From Vulcanisaeta sp. JCM 16161 (GTDB lineage Archaea > Thermoproteota > Thermoprotei > Thermoproteales > Thermocladiaceae), in assembly GCF_001316285.1 (NCBI RefSeq), contig NZ_BBDO01000004.1, positions 124,001 to 188,000 of the forward strand: DNA of 64,000 nucleotides. Reading direction: 5' to 3'. Shown here piece by piece: positions 37,786-50,669 of this stretch; within the stretch, counting starts at the first letter, position 1, and the number at the start of each line of letters is the position of its first letter. A program made the translations under genes and the position numbers. The notes under the pieces were generated by a model that saw only the letters and a list, made by a program, of their open reading frames with translations, did not search any database and was not told the origin of the DNA.

Positions 37786-37806
37786 TACACGTGTAGTTTT
37801 ATAAAC
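37786..37806 (-). promoter_or_regulatory. Promoter and candidate autoregulatory operator of the BlaI-like gene
   Basis: On the minus strand a TATA box (TTTATAAAAC, 37797-37806) is followed immediately by the perfect palindrome TACACGTGTA (37786-37795), then the ATG at 37778. The palindrome lies between the TATA box and the start and contains the TACA/TGTA half-sites known for BlaI/MecI repressors, so autorepression is likely. Confidence 0.6.
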
Positions 37807-37819
37807 CTAACACACAGGT

Positions 37820-38665
37820 CTAAAACTTACCAACTTTAATATCTAGCCTAACCTTATACACATATGGAGCATAATCTCTAACAATCCTCCTATTAACGAC
37901 CTGGCACTCATAACCCAACTCACCGCAGTAATTCCTAACCAGGTTCTCGGCTTCCCCGTATGGGTTCTCCTCGGTGCCCAGGTGATAGAAATGAATAATA
38001 CCGCCATCCTTAACACTCATCAATGATTGCTTAAGGAACCTATGGGCGCCCAGAGGCAGGGTAAGTATGACCCTATCAACACCGTGGAATAGCCCCATTA
38101 ACTTTGCGGCATCACCAAGGAGTGGCAATACCTTACCCTCAAGCCTATTCAACTTAATATTATCGAGCATGTAGTAATACGCGTACTCATTAAGCTCGAT
38201 GGCAATAACCAACCTAACCAATGGCTGTCTCTTCAATATTGTAATTGCGTAGGGACCAACGCCAGCGAATGGGTATAGAATGACCTCATTGGGCATTACC
38301 TGCCTGGCTATATCCTCCCTATCGCCCTGGTCCCTAGGAGAGAAATAGGCCTTTGTGGGGTCCACCTTGATCAGGTAATTATTTTCCTTATGAATGACCT
38401 CTGTGGGTCCGGGGACCAAGACCTCATACTTATATAGCCTAAATTCACCCTCCCTTGCCCCGATCCTTCTCAACACAGCTTTAACATGCCTATTTAACCT
38501 AACTATTGCATCGCCAATTATGAACTTATAATTCTCAAGCTCGGGTGGTATTTCAATAATTGCGACAGCGCCTGACCTAGAGCCAACTATGTCAAAGCTC
38601 CTTGGCACTCTGTCCCAGAGCTCCTTGGGTATTAATGGCCTAACGACATCCTTAAGTGTTGGCAC
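37820..38665 (-). CDS. trm5: Trm5-family tRNA (guanine-37-N1) methyltransferase
   Basis: 281 residues, intact. YKYEVLVPGPTEVIHKENNYLIKVDPTKAYFSPR is the typical D2-domain entry of archaeal Trm5/TYW2-like enzymes; the SAM motif is LYPFAGVGPYAI, and the catalytic NPPY-like position reads LTLPLGAHRF. Trm5 makes m1G37 next to the anticodon and prevents frameshifting; in archaea some relatives (Taw22/Taw2) act in wyosine synthesis, which I cannot exclude. Confidence 0.85.
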   Translation of the reverse strand: MPTLKDVVRPLIPKELWDRVPRSFDIVGSRSGAVAIIEIPPELENYKFIIGDAIVRLNRHVKAVLRRIGAREGEFRLYKYEVLVPGPTEVIHKENNYLIKVDPTKAYFSPRDQGDREDIARQVMPNEVILYPFAGVGPYAITILKRQPLVRLVIAIELNEYAYYYMLDNIKLNRLEGKVLPLLGDAAKLMGLFHGVDRVILTLPLGAHRFLKQSLMSVKDGGIIHFYHLGTEENPYGEAENLVRNYCGELGYECQVVNRRIVRDYAPYVYKVRLDIKVGKF

Positions 38666-38759
38666 TACCTAGCAGTTAGGTGTGGAAGCCTTAAATTGAT
38701 TTAGTCCACGTATTCGTGTAGAATAAAAATTAATAAGTGCTGTGAAACTCTGTAAATCG

Positions 38760-40189
38760 ATGAGCAAGATAATAGAGTCTGTACCTGGCATTGTGTCTTA
38801 CAGTACGGTTAGGGAGGTTAAGGGACCATTAATCGTTATTGAGAAGACCAGGGGCGTTGCCTATAATGAGATTGGCGAGGTCATAGGGCCTGATGGTGAG
38901 CCTAGAATGGTTCAGGTGGTCGAGGTTGGTGATAATTACGCGGTTGCCCAGGTACTAACTGGTACGCTTGGCTTACCCGCCAAGGGTAGTACCGTGAGGT
39001 TTTACGGGAGGACTCTTAGAATGCCGGTTAGTGAGGATTTGCTGGGTAGGGTTCTTGATGGTAAGGGGCAACCAAGGGATGGACTGCCATTACCACCTGC
39101 TGAGGAGTACCTGGACATAAATGGTGAGCCACTTAATCCATATGCCAGGGAATACCCTGAGGAGCCGATAGAGACCGGTGTTAGTGCAATTGATGGGTTA
39201 AACACAATGGTTAGGGGTCAGAAGCTACCAATATTTAGCGGCACTGGATTGCCGCATAACATGCTCGCGGCGCAGGTGGCTAGGCAGGCAACGGTTAGGG
39301 GTCATGAGGAGGAGTTCGCAATAATCTTCGCAGCGATGGGCCTCAAGTCCGAGGAGGCTTTGTTCTTCCTCAATGAGTTTAGGAGGACTGGTGCGTTAAG
39401 GAGGCTCGTCATGGTCCTAAACCTAGCAAGTGACCCAATTGCTGAGAGGATATTGACGCCGAGGACTGCGTTGACAATCGCCGAGTACCTGGCATGGTAT
39501 AGGGACTACCACGTACTAGTGATCCTAACAGACATGACGAACTACGCAGAGGCTCTTAGGGAGTTGTCATCATCGAAGGGTGAATTACCCGGTAGGCGTG
39601 GTTACCCGGGCTACATGTACACGGACTTCGCAACCATCTATGAGAGGACCGGTAGGGCTAAGGGTAAGAAGGGCAGTATTACCCAGTTCCCAATACTCAC
39701 GATGCCGCATGATGACATAACACACCCAATACCGGACCTGACTGGTTACATAACCGAGGGGCAATTAGTACTTAGCAGGTCGCTGTGGGGTAAGGGCATT
39801 TACCCACCGTTTGATGTGATTATGAGCCTGTCAAGGCTTATGAAGGACGCTGTTGGTGAGGGTAAGACAAGGGATGACCATAAGTACGTGGCTAACCAAT
39901 TGATAGCGGCGTACTCGAGGGCGTTAGATGTTAGAAATCTAGCCTATTGGTTGGTGAGACCAACCTGAGCTGGCGTGAGAGGAGGTATCTCAGGTTCGCT
40001 GAGCAGTTTGAGCGTAGGTTCATTAATCAGGGGTATTATGAGAGGAGGACCTTTGAGCAGACACTTGATATTGCCTGGGATGTTATTAGTGTATTACCTG
40101 AGGATGAGTTAACGAACGTACCGCCAGACATATCCAAGAGGTATTATAGGCGCTCGATTTTTGAGTCCATAAAGGACGTGGGTGCGTAA
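38760..40189 (+). CDS. atpB: A-type ATP synthase subunit B, frameshifted near the C-terminus
   Basis: About 477 residues: [74 protein letters not shown], and [19 protein letters not shown] are subunit B signatures. As expected for B, the Walker A lysine motif of the catalytic subunit is absent. The frame slips near 39955 and the C-terminal part ends at 40189 (FESIKDVGA). Start set at the ATG at 38760 rather than the GTG at 38742, which adds an unconserved extension. No other ATPase subunit gene is adjacent. Confidence 0.94.
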
Positions 40190-40288
40190 AATTAGTACTT
40201 TGTAAATAATGTTAAGCTTCTCGATCGAAGATACTTACATAGTTCACGACAGAGAATCTTAATAAATCCTGTAATTATCTAATTCTCC

Positions 40289-40501
40289 ATGCCAAAGACC
40301 AAGGCGAAGGAGAAGATGGTGTTAATAAGCGTGCACATACCAAAGCAAATGCTGGAGGAGCTTGATGAATTCGTGAAGCAGGGAATATTCCCAAGCAGAA
40401 GCGAAGCGATTAGGATAGCAATAAGGGATCTGCTCTATAGGGAGAATTCGAGGAGCAAGACTCAGAATGTGGAGGACCTAATACTATTACCTGGTAGGTA
40501 A
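40289..40501 (+). CDS. Ribbon-helix-helix (CopG-type) regulator
   Basis: 70 residues, intact. VLISVHIPKQMLEELDEFVKQGIFPSRSEAIRIAIRDLL is a standard RHH domain: a DNA-contacting strand followed by two helices. A TATA-like TCTTAATAAATC at 40257-40268 is about 27 nt before the ATG, so it is leaderless and has its own promoter. A 20-bp palindrome lies downstream of it. Targets are unknown; a metal-responsive NikR domain is absent. Confidence 0.88.
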   Translation: MPKTKAKEKMVLISVHIPKQMLEELDEFVKQGIFPSRSEAIRIAIRDLLYRENSRSKTQNVEDLILLPGR

Positions 40502-40568
40502 TGATAAATATGCCTATGGTGATGCCAATAAAAATAATTAAGTGCAATGATCAATTACTTCTTTTAAA

Positions 40569-40588
40569 ATAATTTTATATAAAATTAT
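40569..40588. repeat. 20-bp perfect AT-only palindrome between the RHH gene and ubiX
   Basis: ATAATTTTATATAAAATTAT is its own reverse complement. It lies in the 150-bp AT-rich stretch 40502-40651, 64-83 nt before ubiX. It could be a binding site of the upstream RHH protein, an RNA hairpin at the end of that gene, or chance in AT-rich DNA. Confidence 0.45.
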
Positions 40589-40651
40589 ATATTATACATA
40601 GTTAATGCACTTAAGCATTAACGTTATTTATGGGCACTATTTATTAATGAT

Positions 40652-41225
40652 GTGAGGAGAATAGTTGTGGGTATAACGGGGGCGAGCGGTGTTATTTATG
40701 GTGTGAGATTTCTAGAGATGGTTAGGAAATACGCGACTGACTCGGAGGTACACCTTGTTGTGAGTAATACGGCAATTGACATATTGAGGTATGAGGTTGG
40801 TATTGGCAAGGAGTCATTGTCGAAACTTGCCAATAAGGTTTATGGCGAGGATGAACTGAGTGCGCCAATAGCCAGTGGGTCGTTTAGACATGATGGTATG
40901 GTAATTATTCCCTGCTCTATGAAGACCCTGGCATCCATAGCCCATGGAATAACGGATAACCTAATCACCAGGCAGCCGATGTAACGCTGAAGGAAAGGAG
41001 GAAGCTAATCCTAGTCATTAGGGAGACACCACTTAACCTAATACATATTAAGAATATGGAATTAGTTACCTTGCAGGCGCCATAGTTATGCCGGCAGCCC
41101 CAGCCTTCTATAATAAGCCTAGGACCATTGATGACATGGTTAATTTCGTGGTTGGTAGGGTCCTTGACCTGTTGGGTATTGAGAATGACCTTTATAGGAG
41201 ATGGAGTGGTTATTCTGAGGAATAG
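40652..41225 (+). CDS. ubiX: UbiX-type flavin prenyltransferase, frameshifted
   Basis: About 190 residues. [22 protein letters not shown] is the FMN-binding N-terminus, [36 protein letters not shown] the core, and [37 protein letters not shown] the C-terminus. Slips near 40977 and 41068. UbiX makes prenylated FMN for UbiD-type decarboxylases. The GTG start at 40652 lies about 26 nt after CGTTATTTAT, so it is leaderless. No ubiD is in the window. Confidence 0.9.
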
Positions 41226-41271
41226 CATAGTAATTTAAGAGTGGGTTTGTTAAAACGATGCCAATAGGATT

Positions 41272-42288
41272 ATGGATGTGCCGATGTGCACGAGGTGCGG
41301 TAGGAGACCAGCAAATTACTATAGGGTATCCAGTGGCGAGAAGCTCTGCCTCAATTGCCTATTTAAGTCTATTGAGGATACGGTGCTTTGGACTATCAGG
41401 AGATATCGGCTAATAAGTGATGGTGATAAGGTGGGCATTGCGATAAGTGGTGGTAAGGATAGCCTAACCCTAATGTACTTATTGGGTAAGTTTAGGAGGC
41501 AGGGCAAGATACCGAGAAATACCGAGTTAATCGCGTTTAGCATTAATGAGGGCCACCCATACAGCTGCTTCTATAGGATGGCTAGGGTTGATTATGTTCA
41601 GAAATTGAGTGAGGAGTTCAGCATACCCTACAGGGTATACACCTTTAAGGAGTTATTCGGCGTAACAGCTACTGATATAGCGCATGGGCTGTGGTCCAGG
41701 GGCATTAATGTGCACATGTGTACGATAGATGGTGTATTAAGGCGTAGAGCAATGAACATGATCGGTCGTCAACTTGGTTTAACGAAGATAGCCACTGGGC
41801 ATAACCTAGATGATGAAGCCCAGACGGTGTTACTTAACGTGCTTAGTAATGACTTAGATAGATTCGCGTGGTTCGGTCCCAGGCCGGAAATTGATAGGGA
41901 GGGTTTCATACCAAGGATTAAACCCCTTCGTTTCGTTAGGGAGGAGGAGATTGCCATATATGCTTATTACCACGGGATACCACTGATGGAGCTTGAGTGC
42001 CCCTTCGTATATAGTAACCCTAGGTATGAGCTCAAGTTCACACTAGCCCGTTGGGAGAGGGATAACCCAAACGTTAAGTATTCCCTGGTATCCTTCGGCG
42101 ATTCACTGGCAAACCTAATGAGTGAGAAGGCTGTGAATGTGCCGCTAAAAAGGTGTAGGTACTGTGGTGAACCAACATCAGGCGAGGTGTGTAGGGTTTG
42201 CGAACTAATGAGTAGGGCCGGCCTATTAGAGAAGTACCTGAGTCATTTAAGGACCTTGAAGCTTATGGATACGCAGTCCCCCTCGTAA
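41272..42288 (+). CDS. ttuA: tRNA 2-thiolation protein TtuA/Ncs6-like
   Basis: 338 residues, intact. N-terminal zinc finger (MCTRCG plus CLNC), PP-loop SGGKDS (about 59-64), conserved ATGHNLDDEAQTVLLNVL, and C-terminal zinc finger CRYCG...CRVC. The family (TtuA/Ncs6/CTU1) activates uridine with ATP and adds sulfur, at U54 (s2T) in thermophiles or U34 of some tRNAs. Internal cysteines in MCTIDGVLRRR and the region near ELECPF could hold an Fe-S cluster. It overlaps the convergent ACT-domain gene by 46 nt at its 3' end. Confidence 0.9.
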   Translation: MDVPMCTRCGRRPANYYRVSSGEKLCLNCLFKSIEDTVLWTIRRYRLISDGDKVGIAISGGKDSLTLMYLLGKFRRQGKIPRNTELIAFSINEGHPYSCFYRMARVDYVQKLSEEFSIPYRVYTFKELFGVTATDIAHGLWSRGINVHMCTIDGVLRRRAMNMIGRQLGLTKIATGHNLDDEAQTVLLNVLSNDLDRFAWFGPRPEIDREGFIPRIKPLRFVREEEIAIYAYYHGIPLMELECPFVYSNPRYELKFTLARWERDNPNVKYSLVSFGDSLANLMSEKAVNVPLKRCRYCGEPTSGEVCRVCELMSRAGLLEKYLSHLRTLKLMDTQSPS

Positions 42289-42944
42289 TTCTTACCTACA
42301 GCTTCAACACTGCTCTTTAAGGTCTGTGATAGGAATCCCGTGTAATACTCAATCATCAACTCCTCCATTACATGCTTATCATTAAGTTCAGAACAGGACT
42401 TAATCGTAATGGTTCCATTCCTCTCAATAAGCGTTACCTTACCCAATCCCCTGAACTGCCCCATCTTAATGAGTTCGCTAAGGTTACTGTTACGTAGGAG
42501 TGATGCGTCGTAGATCCCCAAATCCCTAATTATCCTTCTAAACTCCGGGCTTGTTAATAAGTCCTTAACCCTCTCAAGTTCAATCACTAATACCTGCTTA
42601 TCCCTAAACGTGGGCATTATCATAGATGGTACCATGAAAGCCTCCTTCTCAACAATCCTATACCTAACCCACTCAACGAAGGAGAACTTCTTCAATTCCT
42701 TCTCCAGGTCATTTAATGATGTGTCCATGTTCGTGAGGTCAACGACGAAGTGCAGTAGTAATTGCGTTCTGTTGACCGATATATTGAGTATGTTTATTCC
42801 ATGGTCTGCGAATACGTTGGATAATGCCGCAAGTATGCCTGGTCTATCTGCGGTGAACTTAATCAGGAATTCACCAAGTACCTTATCCTTACCCTCAAAC
42901 GACATTGCAAAATCCCTGTACAATACCTCCACAAGCAACCCCAA
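42243..42944 (-). CDS. ACT-domain protein of unknown function
   Basis: 233 residues; the conserved part starts near MSFEGKDKVLGEFLIKF (ATG at 42905), so the 13-residue longer start may be wrong. The ACT domain is FLIKFTADRPGILAALSNVFADHGINILNISVNRTQLLLHFVVDL. The remaining 140 residues contain repeating alpha/beta segments but no enzyme domain I recognise. ACT domains usually bind amino acids, so a regulatory role is likely. The gene ends inside the 3' end of ttuA. Confidence 0.75.
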   Translation of the reverse strand: MGLLVEVLYRDFAMSFEGKDKVLGEFLIKFTADRPGILAALSNVFADHGINILNISVNRTQLLLHFVVDLTNMDTSLNDLEKELKKFSFVEWVRYRIVEKEAFMVPSMIMPTFRDKQVLVIELERVKDLLTSPEFRRIIRDLGIYDASLLRNSNLSELIKMGQFRGLGKVTLIERNGTITIKSCSELNDKHVMEELMIEYYTGFLSQTLKSSVEAVGKNYEGDCVSISFKVLK

Positions 42945-43013
42945 GAAGTCATGGTTTAAAAACTTATTTGCTATGGAACTAACGGGAAGTATTTAACGTG
43001 CGTTCACGTATTA

Positions 43014-45509
43014 TTGCGCAACATGGATGAGTTATCTTTTAAAGTTGCTCTTAAGTTAGGTGTTGGGACCTTTATTGGTATGGAGTATAAACCAAGACTT
43101 CAGGAGAAGAGATGGGACATATCAAGGGAGTTAGAGCTACTCAAGAAATGGGAGGAGGAAGGCTTATTTGAGGTTAGGATTGATGAGGGAAAACCAACGT
43201 TGGTGATCGATACGCCGCCGCCATACCCATCAGGGAGACCGCACATTGGTGGCATAGCGCACTATGCCCAGATTGACATGATCGCCAGGTTCTTTAGAAT
43301 GAGAGGTTACAACGTAGTATTTCCATTCTACGCTGATAGGAATGGATTACCAGTTGAGGTTCAGGTTGAGAGGACGTATGGTATAAACATGTATGAGGTG
43401 CCTAGGGAGAGGTTCCTTGAGTTGTGTAGGAAGTTCCTTGACGAGTATGAGGGCGAGTTCGTGAGCATCTTCAGGCGTTGGGGTGGCTCATTTAGTTATT
43501 GGAGGAATGGCACTGATAGTGAGGAGTATAGGAGGATTACCCAGGAGACGTTCATTAATCTGTGGAATAGGGGATTGATTTATGAGGCAAGTAGGCCGAC
43601 CCTGTGGTGTCCAAGATGCAGGACTGCGCTGGCGGAGGCTGAGGTTGAGTATAGGGAGGAGGACTCATACCTAAACTACATTAAGTTTAGGGTTAAGGAG
43701 ACCGGCGAGGACATAATCATAGCGACAACAAGGCCGGAGCTACTGCCGGCCACGGTCGCCGTGGCCTTCAACCCAAATGATAATAGGTATAAAAGGTTAG
43801 AGGCTTACACGCCATTGTTCCTCCATTAAATCAAGAGGTTCCCATCGTGTCGCACCCATCGGTTAAGCCAGACTTCGGTACGGGCCTTGAGATGATAAGC
43901 ACATTTGGTGATACCAGGGATTTGATGGTTGTTAATGAGTTGAAACTACCCATGAAGATTGTGGTTAACCCAGACGGTACGTTGAATGAGTTGGCAGGTA
44001 AATATAAGGGTCTGAATGTTAGGGAGGCTCGGGAGGTGATAATTAAGGATCTTCAGGAGGCGGGCCTGCTCGTTAAGAGGGAGCCTCTTAGGCATACAAT
44101 ACCGATTTGCTGGAGGTGTAAGACACCAATAGAGATAATAGTGACTAAGGAGTATTTCCTGAGACAGCTTCAGTTTAAGGATGAGTTGGTAAGGCTCGTG
44201 CAGAACGAAATGGTTATTAAACCACCTGAGTATGCGCAGACGCTTATTAATTGGATTAAGTCCCTTGAGTTTGATTGGCCAATATCTAGGCGTAGGTATT
44301 ACGGCACGGAAATACCCATCTGGTACTGCGTTGATGAGGAGGGTAATGCGAAGCCCATTGTTCCAAAGCCAGGCAAGTATTATAGGCCGTGGAAGGATGA
44401 GCCACCGCCCGAGGTTAAGGAGCAGTGCCCAAGCGGTAAGTTGGTTGGTGAGGATAGGGTGTTGGATACCTGGTTTGATTCATCAATATCCTGGATATAC
44501 GCCACGGGCTACACCAAGCCTGACATAAGGGTCTTCGAGAAGGTTTACCCACACAGCATACTCAGGCCCCAGGGCTATGACATAATCAGAACCTGGCTGT
44601 ACTACTCGGTTGTCAGGGCATACCTACTCTATGGCAAGCCACCCTTTAAGTACGTCAGGATAAGCGGGATGGGGCTTGACGAGAAGGGTGAGGCTATGCA
44701 CAAGTCTAAGGGTAACATAATAGACCCGATACCACCAGTGGAGAAGTACGGTGCGGACGCGGCCAGGTTCTGGGCTGCGGCGTCGGCCAAGCTTGGTAGT
44801 GACTATAGGTATAGTGAGCAATTAATAAGGACTGGGCACGACTTCGCAATTAAGCTATGGAATATTGCCAGGTTCGTCTCGTCATTCCCAGAGGTCAATG
44901 ATGACTACGAATTAACGCCCCTAGACCTAATGATACTGGCTAAGTTGAATGAGGTCGTTAGGACATCCTTAAGCGCGTACAATGAGTTTGATGTTTACGT
45001 ACCCGCTAACACGCTTTATGACTTCACGTGGCACGTCTTTGCCGATCATTACCTTGAGGCTGTCAAGTCGAGGGCCTATAATAGGGATGGCATATTCACG
45101 GAGAGGCAGCAGAGGGGTGCCTGGTTCACGTTATATAAGGTCCTAAAGACGGTGCTTAAGCTTCTTGCGCCCATAATGCCCTTTGTGACGGACCAAATAT
45201 GGAGGAGCTTGTACGGTGAGTCAATACATAGGCAGTTGATTGAGGATCCAGACCCGAGATTCGATAATAAGGAATACCTTAACATGCTTGAGCCGTTCAT
45301 AGGATTTAACAGGGCGATATGGACGTATAAGAATAAGGCTGGTTTAAGCCTTAATGAGCATTGATGGGGTCATATATGCTCCTGAGGTCCTTAAGCCCCT
45401 GGAGCTTGAGCTGAAGGCCATGCATAAGATCAGGGAGATTAGGTTTGGGAGGCCTACTGGGAGTTATGAGGTGCTTGATGAGTCATTACCGGTGTACCTC
45501 GTTAAGTAA
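43014..45509 (+). CDS. valS: Valyl-tRNA synthetase, frameshifted
   Basis: About 830 residues. The HIGH-like site is PHIGG in DTPPPYPSGRPHIGGIAHYAQ; the KMSKS-like site is MHKSKGNIIDP. The editing domain has ATTRPELLPATVAVA and FGTGLEMISTFGD, and FADHYLEAVKSRAYN is the anticodon-domain entry; the pattern is archaeal ValRS rather than IleRS. Slips near 43800-43845 and 45360; the corrected C-terminus reads VIYAPEVLKPLELELKAMHKI and stops at 45509. Start is TTG 43014 or ATG 43023. Its end overlaps the convergent MFS gene by 24 nt. Confidence 0.92.
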
Positions 45510-46626
45510 TGGGTATTTTTCATAAAATAACAATGCCGCCCCAATAATTATCAATACTACTGATACTACGCCTATAATTAATAATGTCTCTGGAAAGTCG
45601 TAATATTGAAGTAGGAAGCCTATCACGTAGGGTGATATTGAACCACCTAATTGGCTCATGAAATTAAGAAATCCAGTGGTTGCCCCAATATTCTGCGTAA
45701 GCCTTGAAATCGCAATTGACGGTGCCGCATAGAAACCATAGAAGAAACCTAACAGCAGCATTAGGAGTGCTAGTAGGTATATAATTGATAACCTAGGTAT
45801 TACTGAGACGATTATAGCCAATAATAGTGAGGAGGAAATACTCGGTAGCGCATAGCCTACCCTATCACCTAGGTATCCACCAACCACGGCGCCCACGGAC
45901 CCCATTATAGAGGCTAGGAAGCATAAAAGCCGCTAAGTGATGGCGCAACCTTAAGTACGTGAACAACGTAGTAGGTTGACCAACTTAGAAAGCCGAGGTA
46001 TGAGAAGCCCGAGGACAATCTAATGAAGCCCATGCCCACAATCCTCAAGTCATTAGGACCTATATAAATGGCGCCACTGACTTTACCGCGCTCGGTACCC
46101 TAGCCACTGGCATTATTGATGAGGCGACAATTATCGAAAATACTATGAAGGGGGTGAATTTATTTATCGAGAATAATAATGGCGATACCATTATTGAGAT
46201 CGATGATGCCAGGAAGAACATGCTCTGGTAAATACCTGCGCCAAGACCTCCCCTGCCATAGTTTGATAAGACCATACTTATCAGGGCCACGTATGTTATC
46301 GCAAGCAATGAGCCCATGACGAACTGAACAATTAGTAATAGGTAATACTGACTAATGATGATTGGGTAGAGGATGTTGATTATTGAGATTAGTATTAATA
46401 CGTAGAGGACGACTTTATACCCATACTTATCGACTATTAAGCCGCCAATTACCTGGAATATTGTGTAGCCTATCCAGAGTGATGAGACTATTAAGCCCCC
46501 CATCACGGTATTGACACCACTCGAGCCAATTAGGTATGGTAATAGTGATGGTATGGAGAACCTCACGAGTACGACAGAGAAGAAGGCTAATGATGCAACT
46601 AATACTATTATTAGTCCTTTTTCCAT
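45486..46626 (-). CDS. MFS transporter, frameshifted
   Basis: About 380 residues with around twelve hydrophobic segments. The N-terminal half (SIPSLLPYLIGSSGVN, GGLIVDKYGYKVVLY, the loop 2-3 motif of MFS proteins) and C-terminal half (VGGYLGDRVGYALP) are linked through a region in another frame (MGFIRLSSGFSYLGFLSWSTYYVVHVLKVAPSLSGFYA, 46030-45905). Slips near 46050 and 45915. The transported compound is unknown; no neighbour suggests one. It diverges from the aEF1-beta gene. Confidence 0.8.
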
Positions 46627-46682
46627 TCATATTACCGTCTATAGAAGGGTTAATAAATGCTTAATTTTACCACGACAGTACT

Positions 46683-46961
46683 ATGGCGGAGGTATACCTC
46701 GTTTACAGGATAACGCCGAGTAAATCGGATGTTAATTACGAGGAGTTAAAGAATGAGATAAGGAAGGCCCTTGAGCCCAAGTATAAGGTTGATAAGGTTG
46801 AGGAGGAGGACATAGGCTTTGGTATTAAGGCGCTCAGGGTCTACATAAGAATGCCCGAAGAGTCGGAGGAGCACTCGAGTGATGAGGTTGAGAATATACT
46901 AAGTGGTATTGAGGGTATTGGCAGTATCGAGCTTGAGTACTTCACTAGGCTCGGCTTCTAA
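46683..46961 (+). CDS. ef1b: Elongation factor 1-beta (aEF1-beta)
   Basis: 92 residues, intact: [29 protein letters not shown] and [21 protein letters not shown] match the C-terminal GEF domain of EF1-beta, which is the whole archaeal protein. It exchanges GDP for GTP on EF1-alpha. A TATA-like GCTTAATTTTA near 46659-46669 precedes the ATG by under 20-25 nt, so the mRNA is nearly leaderless. Confidence 0.92.
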   Translation: MAEVYLVYRITPSKSDVNYEELKNEIRKALEPKYKVDKVEEEDIGFGIKALRVYIRMPEESEEHSSDEVENILSGIEGIGSIELEYFTRLGF

Positions 46962-47042
46962 TGCTCTGAATCAAATATAGGTCAGTGAAAACTAATAACG
47001 CAATAAGTTTTTTAATTCTACGGAGTAATAGGGTGTAGGAGT

Positions 47043-49251
<2,209 letters not shown>

Positions 49252-49303
49252 GGGATTAAAAAAATAAAACACACTCTATTAGGCATTACATTGGTTTAAA
49301 TCT

Positions 49304-49531
49304 ATGAGGCGGCCTGTACCTGTTGAGGCATTAATAATGGATTTAATAAGGGATAAGGGCGATATGTGGTTTAATGACTTGATGCAGGCGTTGAGGGCTT
49401 GGTACCCCGACATTACGGAGAAGGAGGTGTTAACGGCATTAATGAGGCTCGAGCTCAGTAGGCTAATAATTGTTCAGAAGGTTGTTAGGAAGGATGGGGC
49501 TACGTACCACATAAGGATTGTTAAGGATTAA
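49304..49531 (+). CDS. Small winged-helix-like protein, unknown function
   Basis: 75 residues, intact. VEALIMDLIRDKGDMWFNDLMQALRAWYPDITEKEVLTALMRLELSRLIIVQKVVRKDGATYHIRIV reads as three helices and a two-strand wing. It stands between cdc48 and fen; TTTAAATC at 49293-49300 is close to the start. It may be a DNA-binding adaptor; I do not recognise a named family. Confidence 0.65.
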   Translation: MRRPVPVEALIMDLIRDKGDMWFNDLMQALRAWYPDITEKEVLTALMRLELSRLIIVQKVVRKDGATYHIRIVKD

Positions 49532-49578
49532 GGGAAAGAGATAAAGGTTGCCCTTACTAGATTAATTGGGTCACCTAA

Positions 49579-50627
49579 ATGGGTGTTACTGAGCTTGGTA
49601 AGTTAATACCAGACAGTGTTAGAAAGGCCGTAGAATTTACGCAATTATCAAATAGGATAGTGGCGTTAGATGCGTATAACGCGCTCTATCAATTCCTAGC
49701 ATCAATTAGGCAGCCAGATGGTACGCCACTCATGGACTCAAGGGGAAGGGTAACAAGTCACTTAAGCGGTTTGCTATATCGAACCATTAACTTCCTTGAG
49801 AATAAGATATGGCCCGTGTACGTGTTTGATGGTAAGCCACCTGAGGAGAAGACACTGGAGATCGCAAGGAGGAGGAAGGTTAGGGAGGAGGCCATGGATA
49901 AGTGGGTTAAGTTACTCGAGGAGGGTAAGAAGGAGGAGGCGAGGAAGTACGCGCAGAGGGCTTTGTTCCTAACTGATGATATGGTTGAGGATGCGAAGAA
50001 ACTACTAAAGTTAATGGGCATACCCGTGGTCCAGGCAATGGCTGATGGCGAGGCGCAGGCAGCGTCATAGCTAGGGAAGGTAAGGCCTGGGCAGCGGGTA
50101 GTCAGGACTATGACTCATTACTGTTTGGTGCCCCCAGGCTTGTTAGGAACCTTGCAATAACCGGGCGTAGGAAGTTGCCGAATAAGGATGAGTATATCGA
50201 GATTAAGCCTGAGATAATCGAGCTCAACGAGGTTCTCAAGGCGCTGAAGCTTAGGGATAGGACGCAGTTAATAGACTTGGCAATCCTCCTGGGCACCGAC
50301 CTAAACCCAGATGGTGTGCCGGGTATTGGGCCTCAGAGAGCCCTTAGGCTTATTCAAGAGTTTGGCAGCCTTGAGAAGTTGCTTCAGGGCCCCCTGAAGA
50401 ATGCGCAATTCCCAACGGACCCACTGAAAATACGCGATTACTTCCTGAATCCGCCATACAACCCAAATTACAGGATAGAGTTTGGGCAGCCTGATGAGAG
50501 GGGTATAATTGAGTTCCTGGTTCATGAACATGACTTTAATGAGGAGAGAGTTAGGAATGCGATTGAAAGGCTTAAGAAGGCCATGGGCAAAAGGAGGGAG
50601 TCAACCCTAGACTCATTCTTTGGATAG
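49579..50627 (+). CDS. fen: Flap endonuclease FEN1, frameshifted
   Basis: About 349 residues. Start [12 protein letters not shown]; active-site acids in [12 protein letters not shown] (N domain) and [13 protein letters not shown] domain around [12 protein letters not shown] and [21 protein letters not shown]3[23 protein letters not shown]. It ends STLDSFFG, a PCNA-binding PIP box. A slip near 50068 removes one base in AGCGTCATAGCTAGG. It processes Okazaki flaps. Confidence 0.95.
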
Positions 50628-50669
50628 TCTATTGGTGGGTTAAGCTTAAAATAATCAAGGTCCTTAACC

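Noticed and set aside
43014..45509. Isoleucyl-tRNA synthetase instead of valyl
   Set aside because: The editing-domain pattern TTRPELLPA...FGTGLEMISTFGD, the MHKSKGN loop and the FADHYLEAVKSR segment fit archaeal ValRS better than IleRS.
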